Shown here one piece after another: positions 48,534 to 62,200 of a DNA stretch of 64,000 nt (position 1 is its first letter; each line of letters opens with the position of its first letter). A model generated the notes under the pieces. It was not told the DNA's origin, did no database searches, and saw only the letters and a list, made by a program, of their open reading frames with translations. This DNA comes from Lucifuga dentata. Lineage: Eukaryota > Chordata > Actinopteri > Ophidiiformes > Bythitidae. The DNA lies in contig VXCM01000736.1 of NCBI GenBank assembly GCA_014773175.1, positions 62,001 through 126,000 of the forward strand. Direction: 5' to 3'. The position numbers and the translations under genes were made by a program.

Positions 48534-49492
48534 TTCTCTTTCTGGTAAAATGCTCCCAGCAGCATTCTGGATTTAGTTTTTTTTTTTTGTTTTTTTGTTT
48601 TTTTAATTTAATGAAAGCTGAAACCTGCTGCTGGTGCTAAAGAAGTGCATTAGCCTTTCAGTGTCCTGTGGAGGATAAAGGTTCTGACCTTTACGATATT
48701 TCTAAGGTGAGAAAAAGCAATTTTGGCTCCAGTTCTAGTGGATCAGAAACAACACCTCGGTTTATTATCTGCACATGTGGGCTGTTTGAAAAGGAATCAA
48801 ACCCTCTGATAAAACCTTTCTTGCACCTTAAGATGCATCAATTTGGATTCATCCTCTTCAGAGCTTTTTAAAAAGGCACATAATTCATTTTATTAATGAA
48901 CGCATTTCATAGATGAATTTTGTTGAGAACATCAATAACTTGATAAATCAAACTATTCTGATAACTGAAATAATTTTGTACTGACATCAATATTTTTAAA
49001 CTGTACTGTATGAATGGATAAAACCAGCATTTTGATCCTCCTGGACTTGAATTTTCTCACTGAATCGATGCTTAATTGTGGTTTCCTGTCACGTTTCATT
49101 GTTCTTGTGTCTTTTAATTTGTCTGCCACCTATGACTTGCACACCTGGCTGTGCGAGGAGAGGGAATCTCTCTTTGGATTGCCTCTCCTGATGTTTCTTC
49201 CATGTTTTCCCTTATATGATAGGATTTTTCCTTGTCTTCAGCGAGAGCTCAGGCTGGGTCGGGAACCATTGATGTGTGGTCCTTTAACGCCCATAGAGAC
49301 GTTGCTGGTGATACTGGGTTCTACAAATAAACCTAATTGAATAAATTTTACTTGATTATTATAGTCAGTGTTTCATTTTTTTAATCACAAATAATGAGAT
49401 TCTAATGAATAAAATGGAAATAATGCATAAAATGAAGTAACACAGTGAGCATAATCATTGACATCTCTGAGAACACCTCAGGGGATGGGTGT

Positions 49493-49543
<51 letters not shown>

Positions 49544-50008
49544 CAGCTACTCTCTCCCTTTATGTCAGATAGTTAGATTAACTGATCCTGACTCGATGAT
49601 TTTTTATTTTATTAATAATTATTCCGTGAAAGGACCACCTCTAATCTACCCAAAACTTTTTATGTTCTTTCTGTTGAAAATATAAATTTGTTACCTATGA
49701 TTTACAAAATGCTTAGAGATTTACCAATAACAGCAACACCTGTAATCAAATATATTAACCACGCAATAACACTTTGTCAAGTTTATCATGTCCAGTTGTT
49801 GTTATGAATATGTTGGAGAGGTGTTACTTCCTTTCTAATATGTGCTGATAAGATTCCAATAAGCTAAATCATGTTTTTTTTTTTAATCATATCATCATTA
49901 AAAGCTCAGATTTGCTATTTGGCAACAGCATATTGTAAAAAGTTGAACTGCAAAGATCCCATACTTCAACAGAAAAAATGTCTGCCGAATGTAATTAATT
50001 TAAATGCT

Positions 50009-50039
<31 letters not shown>

Positions 50040-50198
50040 TGAGTATAAAAACCTTCATCAGGTTTTATTTCTCAGTCATCATGTTTTTCTCAGCATCTGA
50101 ACATGTGTGTCACTACTGCCCCCTTGAGGCCAAACCTAAAATAGTTTGGGATTTGTTTTGAACATCTATCATATGACATAAAGCATACATACATCAAT
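48534..50198. other. Non-coding stretch with retroposon tail and TG run
   Basis: No exon is supported. It contains a poly-T near 48577-48605, a TG microsatellite at about 49492-49540 and a poly-T at about 50009-50030. Confidence 0.5.
49130..49350 (+). mobile_element. 3' tail of a teleost retroposon
   Basis: The segment has the widespread fish pattern GGGAATCTCTCTTTG, TTTCTTCCATG, TTTTTCCTTGTC, then GATACTGGGTTCTACAAATA followed by a TTGAATAA-like end. This is the usual 3' end of a fish non-LTR retroposon. I do not name the clade. Confidence 0.6.
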
Positions 50199-51125
50199 CA
50201 GCCACAACATTAAAACCATCTGCCTAATATCGTGTAGGTCTCCATCGTGCCGCCAAAACAGCCCTGAGAATGGAGGCATGGACTCCTCAGGCTTCTGAAG
50301 GTGTCCTGTGGTACCTGGCACCAAGACATTAGCAGCAGATCCTTTAAGTCCTGGAAGTTGCAAGGTGGGGCCTTCATGGATCGGACTTGTTTTTCCAGCA
50401 TATCCCACAGATACTGGATTGGATTGAGATCTGGGGAATTTGGAGGTCAAATCAACACCTTGAGCTCTTTGTCATAATATGTCCCATAATGCATCCTTTA
50501 ATGCATCCTTCCCCAGGTAAACCACGCACACACACCTGGCCGTCCACATGATGTCAAAAACAACCTGATTCATCAGACCAGCATCTTCTTCCATCGCTCC
50601 ATGGTCCAGTTCTGACGCTCACGTGTCCATTGTAGGTGCTTTGGGTGGTGGACAGGGGTCAGCATGGTGCTCTGAGCGATCTACACAGTCGCATACGCAG
50701 CACGCTGCCATGCTGTGTGTGTTCTGACACCTGTATATCATAGCAGCATTCATTTTTTCTGCTGTTTGTGCTTTAGCTCTTCTGTAGGATCAGACCAGAC
50801 GGGCTAGCCTTCTCTCTCCACACGCATCAATGAGCCTTGGGTGCCCATGACCCTGTCACCAGTTCACTGGTTGTCCTTCCTTGGACCACTTTAGGTAGGT
50901 ACTGACCGCTGCATGCCGGAAACGCCCCACATGACCTGCTGTTTTGGAGATGCTCTGACCCAGTAGTCTAGCAACACTAGCTGGTCCTTGTCAAAGTTGC
51001 TCAGATCCTTACGCTACACATTTTTCCTGCTTCAACACATCAACTTCAAGAACTGACTGTTGACTTGTTACCTGATATATCCACACCTTGATGTTATTCA
51101 CTTCACCTGTCAGTGGTTTAATGTA
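50199..51125. mobile_element. DNA-transposon-like dispersed repeat
   Basis: It starts with CCACAACATTAAAACCA and ends with a decayed inverted copy (CAGTGGTTTAATGT). The interior matches a repeat I recognise from many fish genomes (TGGCACCAAGACATTAGCAG, GATCGGACTTG, GGATTGAGATCTGGGGAATT). Open frames within it are broken. Confidence 0.65.
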
Positions 51126-51355
51126 GGTAGGTCAGTAGGTATGTAGCTGGGTAGGTAGGTAGGTAGGTAGGTAAGTCAGTAGGTAGGTAGGTAGGTAGGT
51201 ATGTAGCTGGGTAGGTAGGTAGGTAGGTAGGTAGGTAAGTCAGTAGGTAGGTAGGTAGGTAAGTCAAAGTCAGTAGGTATGTAGCTGGGTAGGTAGGTAG
51301 GTAGGTAAGTCAGTAGGTAGGTAGGCCGGTGGATGGGAGGGTGGGTAGGTAGATA
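51123..51355. repeat. GTAG minisatellite
   Basis: It consists of GTAG units organised into higher-order repeats with the spacers AAGTCAGTAG and TATGTAGCTGG. It begins exactly at the end of the dispersed repeat, so it may have grown from the element's terminus. Confidence 0.9.
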
Positions 51356-54300
51356 GATATTGCTAAAAGAGATTTTCCATGTATCATACTGTAACCGTTG
51401 GAGTTAGAAATGGGACAAACACCAGATGCAAAATGTTTCTAAACCTTCATTTACAAACAGAGAAGTTACTGTTGACAGTGTGAGCAGCCATTTTGAAATG
51501 CTTCAATACTGAACTTGGACTTCATATAAATCTTGCCTGTCTTTCTCAGCAGGAATCCAACTTGAGGAGGCGTTTTCTTTGACTTTTCCCAATCAGAGGT
51601 CAGAAATTCCAAATCAAACAGCATCAACCTGGTCCTCATGTCCTACCCAGCTTCACCCACACCTGATTAGCTAAATGAGGTGTGTTTAGCCAGTCAAGAT
51701 CTGGGAGGCACCAACTGGAGAAAATGACTGATTTGTTAATGAAGTGCAGGAAAACGTGCAGTGATGAGGCCCACCGGGAGGATTGAGAACCACCAGTCTG
51801 AAACACGTGTATTAAAGTAATTACATGAGAGGCCTCAGGTTTTCAGTCCAGCCAAACTCTTCATCAGATGAACTCGCTGATTGGCTCCTTCTGCTTGATT
51901 ACATGTGTGTTGATTTCTGGAATCAGCTGTTTTTTCAGTTGGAGCCTCTCGGCGCTTCATGCTACGTGGTTTGACACGTGGTCTAAAAAACCATTGTATG
52001 CTGTATTAGTAAAATTTCCTCCCACCACTACGTCCATTTGTATCAATCAAGCAGAAGCTATTATTGTCTTGCCTGTGATTTATTCCACAGATGTGGGAAT
52101 TCCTGCCGTTACGTGATGATGAGATGCAGGAGGATGTTGTTGTAAACACTCCAAAGTCAGATTAGCCTGAGTTTTGGCAGCTGCTGGATCACTCAGGCAA
52201 CACCTGTGATATCCAGTAACACTCACCTGAGCAGATGTGGGTGAAACCCATTAATGTTCTCCTGCCAGAGCAGAGGAGAGGCTCTTTATTGCATATTTTC
52301 ATTTGGCAACAACAAGACCACAGTGACTCAGAGTAATGATAGTTAGCTTCTTTACTAACTGAGATCATGGAAACTATGCAGCCTTCACTTCTTATCTTTG
52401 CTATAAAGAAAGACGGGCGATGACGTCTGCAGTTCATAACTGAGCTTCATTTTATCATAATTCGTCCTCAAAAACATACATGTGCACATCACAGTCAACT
52501 TCTCCCAAAGCAGCCAATATACCTGTGATCAGAATCCTGTTTAAGCTCTATAGCTATCACAAAAAAAAAATCAGTTCTGATTTTTCTTTGCTCACATGGA
52601 AACAGTAAAAAGCAAGAAAAAAAAAAGCACAGGAATCAGATCTCAGATCCATTCTGGGTCAAAATCACACGAGGACATAAATCTGATATGTGAGATCCAA
52701 ATTTTCTTGCCATTCTGAATTGAATTTAATAAAACAAGACACTCCTCTACCTTATCCTCACATAAATGACAATTTTTGTGAATACCACTTTCTTAGAGGA
52801 CAAAGGCTCTATGGACAGACAAAGATCTGTGATAGAGTCTGCCAGGTGATAAAAACGGTATGGGGAGGTCATACAAGAAATGTGTTTTAAAGAGATTTTA
52901 ATCAGCATTGAATGCAACAAATGCTCACTCTATTCATTTTAAAAATTTAATTAAGTCATTACAGACCCTTAAAGATGTTCAGAAAGCAATAACTTATTTA
53001 GGAGCCTGTTACCAGCAGGGGGAGCCCCACCAAGGGTTCAGTGGAGTTATACTAAAGGTTTTTGGTGGTGTTACTAAATGAAACATCTATAAAACAATGA
53101 GTAAGCCAAGTTTTTTTTTTTTTTTTTCCACCAGATTTCACAAAGATAATCGGGGTTGGCTTATACACGAGTAATTCAAATCAGATCCCAGAGAAGGAAA
53201 TTTCCAGGGGTGGAAGTACTACCCATTACCACTACCCATGAAAAATAGTTTAAATCATACCTTAGAATGATGTATTTCCTGACTAAACATCTTATTCAGC
53301 ACATTTTGCGGCGGCCAGTAAGCCGTGATCCATCAGTTACGGTAATCAGCTGCTGAAATAAATATCATGTTTACTGGTACGTGGATTATTTTCAGAAAAT
53401 CAGAGGAATGCTATGACAATACCCAGAAAAACAGGTAATGTGCTAAACAAATGAACTGATGGAACATCATCAGAGGGTTGGCTTATATGCGGGTTTCTTT
53501 AAAAAATTTAAATTTGCAGGTCAAAATCAGGGGTCGGCTTTTACTTGAGATCGGCTTATAGTAGAGTATACGGTATATGGTAATTGAAAGCATCAAGTTT
53601 CTCAATCAGTATTTCAGAAAGTGCACACCAAGGTCACAACTTGAAGTTTCATCCAAAGAAAGACGAAGTTTGGTTTGGATGTGAGCGCGTGAGGTCGGAG
53701 TTTTCTGTAGTTACGATCTTTAGGCAAGAATCATGATGCTTTAAAGAGAACGTATCTGTCTAGAATGAGAACAGAAAGAACGGCAAAGAAGAAAACAAGA
53801 TAAAGATTAGTTTTCTAGATTTTAAAATTGGTGCCCCATTTTCAGTCTGCTTAGGGCCCCCAATATGTGTGGGTCTGGCCCTGGTTCACATGCAAACAGG
53901 TATCAGATATGGACCATTAAAAAACATTTAAAAAAACAAAAAAAACAAAAACACCCTTCAGAACAAACCCAAAAATACTTTAAACAGTTTTATTGCTCTC
54001 ATTCAAAACTCCATTAAAAAAAAAACAAAAAAAAAACTGACATTGGCTTTTTTTCAGAGTAGTTTTTGGTTTATAAGATGCTTGTAGAAAATGTTTTCAG
54101 AATTAGAATATCAAAAAAAAAAAAATTACATTAATTGCGGAATCATAACCAGAAAGTAAGAAAAGTCAAGATAAACAGATAACACACAGGTATCCTAAAA
54201 GAACACAGTGGAAGACGACGTGGTTTTTAGTTTTGGTTTAAAGCGACTTTAACAGCCTCTGCTGCAAGACAACGATTTAATGAAGAGAATAAATAATGCA

Positions 54301-56210
54301 CTGAAAATCATAAACAGCATCTCTTGTGTGTCCTTCAATGATAAATGAGATAAAATATATAAATTGCAAATGATTGAGATGTACATTCACAGGTTATAAT
54401 TCAGATAAAGATTCATATCTTAAATTGACTTGGAATTAAGTTGCTTGTAATTCAATCAGCTAAATCTTCATTAGTCAAGTCATTCGAACTGTAAAGCAAA
54501 AATTAATTTTGATGTATTTACTACTCATTAAACAGTCGCTAAAAGAAATTTGAATATTATCATGTATATACTGTATGATTGTCTCAGCAAAATGTCCGTT
54601 TTAAAGCAAACATTTTTTACCCTGTACACTACAAAGCAGCAGTAGTTCTTCCAGAAAAGGAAGTCACACATTGCATCACAGTGATTGATCGCTGATTTGC
54701 TTTTCAAAAAAAAAAAAAAAAAAAAAAAAACATGCATACACACACACAAATTACATAAATTAAAAAATAAGAAAGATTTCCTCCAAAACTCTCACATTAA
54801 CAGTTTTCAAATATGATCACATTTTAAAGGAAAATTCTGTTGAAATATATTTTTAGGTGGAGAACTGGCTTGTTTGGGATGGTTTAATCATTTAAAAACA
54901 AAAAAAAACAAAGGAAAAATGTTTTGATGTCAGAGGACTTCATATTGGCTGTATTTAGAGAGCGTTCCTACTTCTGGAGAAAACCTTAAAGAATTTTGGT
55001 GGAATTACCCTTTAAAACGCTGCAAAATCATACATTATTACTGCATATAGACAAAAAAAAAAACAAAAAACAAAAAAAACAAAAAAACAAAATATAATTT
55101 CGGAAGAGCAAAAGGAAGTCAAAGATGCAGAGGTCCTAGGCGGCGCCATCCGACAAAAATCAGCGTCTGATCACTAATAATTGCACAATAAATGCTTTCA
55201 ATACATATAATATCAGGTGTCTACAGAAAATAAAAAAGTACAGCTACACACATGTAAAAATCAAATATATTTCCCAAAAACTGGGAAAAGACGTGGGTGG
55301 ACAAAAACCACAGAAAAAAAATCTTCAAATTTATACAAATTGGGAAGTTAAATGATAAAACCATAATTATGATTTAAACGGCAAAATATTTTGCCATGAC
55401 TTTAAATATAATAAATAATACAAAAAGGGAAAAAAGAGGAGTATAGTCTTGATTTGTTACATGATGGAAAACAAAAACGAAATTGAATGTTATGGTTAAT
55501 ATAAACACATTTGCAACTTTATAGACCTGAAACATTAAGATTAATTCTGGACCTATTTTATGAATACAAAGCTTTTAGATGGATGCTTGATAAATAATTG
55601 ATACGGCCATGAATAAACTATTATTGCAAGCTTGAGCAGCCCCTTGTTCACAACATAAATGAGGATTTATCAACCACATCCACACACACGATGCTGTACC
55701 TCCATTATCACTCATCTTAAATTATTCCAGTCATTAAAAATTCAAAACAGAAAAAGAATATAAAAATACTATAAAACAGTAGTACTAATTTGGTGTGCTT
55801 TGCAAAAAAATCTATTTAAAAAATAGGAAATAAAGAGTAATCAATGCCTGATATGAATGGAGTGAAATATAAGCTTCCTCTGAATTCGTCTGCAACAACA
55901 CAGCCTGCTTAACGTGTGCTCTCCAAACCGATTCTGGACAGATTTAGACTCATAAATTATTAATATGACCATTAATAAGTAATTAACATTAAATAAAAAC
56001 TGCACATACATGGTCTTGAGTAGCCTTTTGTTTTGTTTGATCCCCAAAAATCAGTTTTAAGACAAGCATTTCCAGCTGTTAACTATTTCTGTGTTTAGAC
56101 TATTGTTACAAAGTGATAAGAGGATAAGGGATGTTCATTTTGATGGTGTGTTGATGGTGGTGTGTTGATGGTGTGTTGATGGTGTGCAGGTGATCTTTGG
56201 ATAAAATCAT
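51356..56210. other. Region downstream of slc4a4, possible 3' UTR
   Basis: No coding exon is supported. Up to about 2.2 kb next to 56211 could be slc4a4 3' UTR on the minus strand; a reverse AATAAA lies near 53988. Several poly-A/T runs occur (about 53110-53127 and 54706-54730). A repeat-like segment at about 53150-53585 ends in TATACGGTA, resembling a known fish short repeat, but I cannot define its ends. Confidence 0.4.
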
Positions 56211-59200
56211 TCACAGATCAGTTTCAGAGCCCTTCCTCCAGAAGAATCCCGTATCCTCTGGATCCCGGTCAATTCGAATCTGAGGCAATATTTTTTTATA
56301 TGAATCCCTCTGCAGCCTAAAAGAGAAAGAGATGGGCGTAATTCAAGGGCGCCCCCGAGGGGTGGCCAGGGGTGGCTATATTAGCTCCCCCCGAAAAACT
56401 CGACCCTACTCAACTCTACTGAGATATTTTTAGGTACTGTATAATGACACACATTTACAATTCCCTTGATTTTTGTTCAGGCTGAACCTGCTTGTTTGAA
56501 TTTTCTGATTTGCTTTAAAAGTGGTATTGCGCCTGTAGGGGGCGCCTCTAAGTCATTTTCAACCTGATTCCTGGACAGAGAATAGAGAAGGTAATAAATG
56601 TAATTTGAAGAAAACATATATATACATACACCGTATGTATATATATGTTTTTATTAACTTGTACATATATATTATATTATATTATTTGTGATAATACCAG
56701 TAAAAGTTTGAATTTTCACATCATACGCAACAAAAAGGATCAAAACATCCATAGCAGAAAGTTGCAGATTTTCACTGACACCTCCAATAAATGTTTTCCG
56801 TTGATGCCAGGAGAAGTACAGTAATATGAATACTGACCTAGAATTTGTGGAGTTATACCTAAGTTTTGTTGCAGAAAAAGACGTAATGCAAACAGCGGCT
56901 GACACTCACTCACTCTGCCACTGCAGGAGACTCGAAGTCGTGCTCAGCACGGTGAATGTGCGTTAAGGAAAGGCGGCGATTGTTGTCCTAGGGGATGAAA
57001 ACAAACATATCATCTTCAAATTCTGCATCACGGCTCCGTTTAGTTATAAATGAAGGGTCAGCATGAAGGAAGTTCCAGCAAAGCACAAAGTGAAGCTGAT
57101 TTCTAACAACACAGTGGTTCATTTGTTCATGTCAGATATGTATACTTGCAAATAATTCATTGTTAGCAGCAAACTAGCAGATTAGAGCAGGTTTAAGATG
57201 AGCCAGAGTGTTAAACGTTGTTAAACAGAACGCAAATCAAAGCAAAAAGAAGGATTAGTATGAGATTAGAAGGATTAGAAGGAGAAATGAAGAATTAAGA
57301 TATTGAAATATGCAATAAAGATGCATATTTTCCAGGAAGACTGATGCAAACGTCAGGAAAATGATGATGGAAATGTTGAGAAGCAAAGTTTGAGCAGCCA
57401 AAGCAAATCCTGGCAAGTACTCACTATCCAAAGATTTATCCCCCAACATGGGCTCCTGCTCCATCATATCCATAGAGATTTTTATACTGGGGATATTGTC
57501 ATGGTAGNCCCCAACATGGGCTCCTGCTCCATCATATCCATAGAGATTTTTATACTGGGGATATTGTCATGGTAGGGATAGTCAGACTGTGGGAGGAGGG
57601 AGACAGATTAACATTTACGGACATTTTTAGGGCATCTACTGGAAGAAGTCACATGATACACAGATGCACACTTTGGTATTCTTTTCAACATAGCATGCAT
57701 GGAGCCACATTTCAAATAAAAAAATTGTATACTTACAAACTCTGTTTCGCTGTCGATGCTTCCCTTCTTCTTGTTTTTCTTTTTCTTCTCATCCTCTTTC
57801 TTCTTTTTGTCTTTCTCTGGGATGACGTCGTCCAGGTAGCTGAGGTCATGTTGGGAGAACACGTAGTCCATGGCCTTACGGACCGCGACCAGAGCCAAGA
57901 TCTGGAGACGCAGAAACAGTTCAGCTTGTTATCATACTCGTATAATACCGATCAAAACTTTACAAAAACTTGTCATTTAAGTCATTCTTACTATTTTATT
58001 CAATAATAGTGTTTTTTAAAATATATGAAACAACTACCAAACTTTATTTTAAGATGTTTTATTTAGTATTTTGATTATTAGGGGAGACAAAAAGTTTTTA
58101 AATGATAAATAACAGTATTTTAGTGATTTCTGATTTAATTGCTGCTTTGTAAATATGAGGCATCAGTTTCTGGAGCATCAGGGAATAATCTAGAATTTCC
58201 TAATAATCTCTGGAACCACATACAGCTTCTCTATATGAATCTGGAATCATCTACAACTCATTGTCAGGATTCTGGAAAACCGTAAAATGTCTTAATTTTT
58301 TACAGTTTCTTGCAAATTATTTTCAACCTTTATAGGTACAAAATACTAACAGACATAGTAGAATCATTTTATACATGCATACAGATGGAACTAAATTAGT
58401 TTTGCATTACTGGAAACACTGATTCTATGTGAAAATCACTAGTGATTCCACACTTTTGAGCGATATCTGCTTAAAACATCCATGACAGCAAACGTCTCTC
58501 ACCATGATGGGGAAGATGATGGCAGCCACAGTTGACTTGAGGATCCAGAGAAGCGCCAGGCAGAGAGCCTGGATGAAGGTGAAGAGGTGGATGCGTCTCT
58601 GGGGGACGTGCCGCAGGTAGATCAGGTCTGGCTGGTGCTTGGCTGGCATCAGCAGCAGCTGCAGGCGATCCATGAACTGAGACAGACATGCAGAAAAAAC
58701 GGGTTTAGGGTGAAGATGCTGGAGATGCTGGAGTCAGAAAGGTCCACATATACGTCTGTGCAAGACACTATAAGCTGCATTTCACATGAGCTTGTAGTGT
58801 CTTTAGTTATGGTTCTAATTGGTTTGTGGAAACTCACCTGAACACCATTGAGAGACGCCACGCCCATGTAGAGGAAGACACCGTAGAGCACAGGCATGGG
58901 GATGAACTGAAGAAGACAATCAGAACAAAAATGAGAAGAAATCCTCTAATCTGCAAGAGCCCTCATCATAAAATGAGAATGTTTAGCTGCTATCATTGCT
59001 TGGTTAACATAGTCGACAGGAAGCTTATCTAACCCACAATGTTCTTTTCCTGGACACGATCAGTGTGCACGGTCTCTTGCACCATTTTTACGTCCATCAA
59101 GGAGGTTATATGATCACCAACGTTTGTTTGTTTTGTTAGCAGCATAGCTTAAAAAGTTATGGACAGATTTGGAGGAAATTTGAGGAACAGATAGATAATG

Positions 59201-62200
59201 TTGAGAGGAAGAAGTGATTACATTTTGGAGGTGATTCAGATCATCTTCTGGATCCAAAAGAATTTTCTTATTAGCCTATAAAATCTATGCTAAAATGCCA
59301 GTCTCAATTAAAGTCAATTAAATTTAGCTTATCCGTGGCTCAGTCCTGGATAAGCGGAAGAAAATGGATGGATGGATGGATGATGGCTAATTTTTTAATT
59401 GGAAAATTTGATTTTCTGCCATGAAATGTGGAAACTTGATCAAGTGTTTGACATAAATAGAGAATATTTTTGGGTGATAAAAGGTGAGGCTTTTACAGTA
59501 AAGATGGAGAGATTTTTTTTGTCGGCCTTGGCGGAGGTATGCCGTTGGAGTGCCTTCTTGTTGTAAATTGGATCAAATATTATTATCAAAATTCCTTTAA
59601 ATCTTAATCTCACAGGCAATATGCAGAAACTTACACTCTAAAATATGAAATATTGAGAGACAGAAACAGAATATAACAGTTTTTATAATGTCCACAAGGG
59701 GGGGCTCCAGTTCCAACAATCTCCACTGATTAACCACATTTTCTGTCAGGCAGCTTAGTGAGGGAATGGAAACTCGAGGAGGTGCTCAGATGAAATCTGA
59801 GTTTAAGCCCTTAAGAACATGCTTATTTCACCTCACATTCCTTCAACTAAACTACAGGAGGCTCTAATCCGATGAATTAAAGATTTGAAATTATTTCAAA
59901 TTCAAGGAAGGAGAGGGCAGTTCTTCCTAAAAAAGAAGGACAGTAATCCATATTTCCCTGGTGGGATTAAGAGATGTTTGGACACTACCTTGAGGATTGG
60001 AGCCATGAAGACAGAAAGTCCTGTGAGGAGGAACACGCAGACACCCGTGACTCTTTGCTCCCTGGTTTGGTGGAAAAGAAAAAGCACAAAATAAATTAGA
60101 AACCCTTATAGAGACAATTCAACCCATTTCATCAAATGTACCAAGACAATCTATTTACCTGACACCCAGGAATTTGGGCTGCTCCCCAGGGGCGGAAGTC
60201 TGGGTCTCCATTTTCAGAGAATCAATGTGGGCAATTGAGATGACAGTGGCAGCGACGTACCACGGCAGGCCCATGAACGAGCAGATCGCTATCAGAATGG
60301 CCACCCAGAACAGATCCACGTGATAGCCTGCACCTTTCTGAGAGAGAATAATGAGCTCATCAGGAATCAAACCACAAGTAGAGGCAGTCAGGTTGGTTAT
60401 AAGACTTCAAGACTATTCATCTTGACTCTAAATAATGGTAATTTTGCATGTTTAGGCCCTATAAATGCGACCTGTGTACATGTTATATTACTGCCAACCA
60501 TTTTCTAAAACATAAAACCAGATTTTAGTTTGTGTTATTTTGCCAAATCCCCAAATCTTTCAAAATCAAATGTTCAGGTGAAAAATCTACCTTAAAATTT
60601 AATTTCTCTGTAAAAGCAGCCTTCTCCTGGGATTATAGGATTATATTCCCCGGTGAAGACATCGATGTTGGATCAATTAAATTGCAACATCGACAAAAAA
60701 AATTTATAGATAGCGTACTGGAATCAATGGTAATCTGGACTATAGTTGTTTTTGGAAAATAACTGGCAGTAATGTGACATGTATGTGGGTAGCTCAAATG
60801 TGTAAAACCACCCGGTATGGTCCTTTAATGTTAAATCTTGCCTGATGAGGTGGAGGACAAACCTTGAGTTTGTGTTCCTTCCTGTTCACAATTACAGCGG
60901 TGATCTGCTGGTCCATAAATATCAGAATGGTGACCAGCAGAGCGGGGAGAGCGGCTGCCAGGTAAACCCACCAAGGGTTCTTTCCAAACGGAAAAACAAA
61001 CCAGCCCCTCAGTGGACTCGTGGGCTACAAAAAAAAAAAAAAAAAAAAAAAAAGCACAATAGTCTTAAAAGTGGGACAGGTGTCGATCCACATGCATGGA
61101 GACATAATATATCAGCACATTTCTAGCATACACACAGTCCAATCCTTTGTAGGATTGGACGGATAACATCTCAGAGGACAGAAAATTCCTCATTTGAGTC
61201 TGTTCCTTCATTAAATTTGAGTAAGTCTCACAATGAACTGAGATGGAGCATCATTACACGACAACGTTCGCTGAATTAGTTCCCGTGGCCTAACAAAGCT
61301 GGCTGTGTACTTGCAACTATAAGACTTTCTGTGTTCTCACATCACCTATAATCAGGCTGTTACTTGATGCAGGTACCCCCTCCTCTACCCTGTCATTCCT
61401 TTCTCCTACGTCAGGAGCGGGTCTTAAAGGCAGCTAAGGTTTAGGCTCCGCAATCTGAGAGAATGGCCGTGTCTTGGTTTCAGGTAAAATCTATTGCTTA
61501 CAAGCCGAATAACAAAGGAGGCATTATATAAGGATTTCAGAGGCTTCATAGTCAGGAGAAATGCACCTGGCTGCTTTCTGTCTTCCCTGGGTGTCATGAT
61601 TCCAAAAGTTATAAAGCACATTGTGAGTGTTTAAGGATTTAAAGCACTTTTCTATATGTACCTTGAATTCGCTTGGCACAATGAGCTTTGGGGTGTCCAC
61701 ACCGACAAAGGCATCCACACCGCAGAACAGAAGAATGGTCAAGATGATGGCGAAGTCGCTGATGAGCTTCCTCACCTGGGAAACATATGCAGCAGGTTTG
61801 ATTATGTTTATGCATGCAGATACATTTATAGCCACGGCAGTAGGAACTACATCCTGTTCAAGTTACACATGTAGTTAAGCAAAGGATTGGAGATATCGCC
61901 TTGCTGAGTGTGTGCTTTTATTACTGCAAGTGCCGTGTGTGAATCATATCTGCGGTTTGCAGCGATAAACAGTCATTCAAGCGCTACGATCCAATAATTG
62001 GTGCAAATTTAGCTGAGGGGATTAAAACGAAACCATAATCAAACATTAAGCTGGAAGGAGACATTTTAATTATTTGTTAGAGCAAAAAGAGAACATCTGT
62101 AATGACATGAGTGGTAAAGTTTGGTGCTTAAAGGACCATACCGGCGATTTTGGGATTTGGCAAAAATAACAGGAAAAGTAAAATATGGTTTTATGTTTTG

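Noticed and set aside
50169..50450. 93-codon minus-strand frame
   Set aside because: It lies wholly inside a dispersed DNA repeat common in fish genomes.
57569..58006. 145-codon plus-strand frame over slc4a4 exons
   Set aside because: It is antisense to the Lys-rich slc4a4 exon, which explains its openness. The similar frame at 42090-42386 arises from the displaced copy of the same exon.
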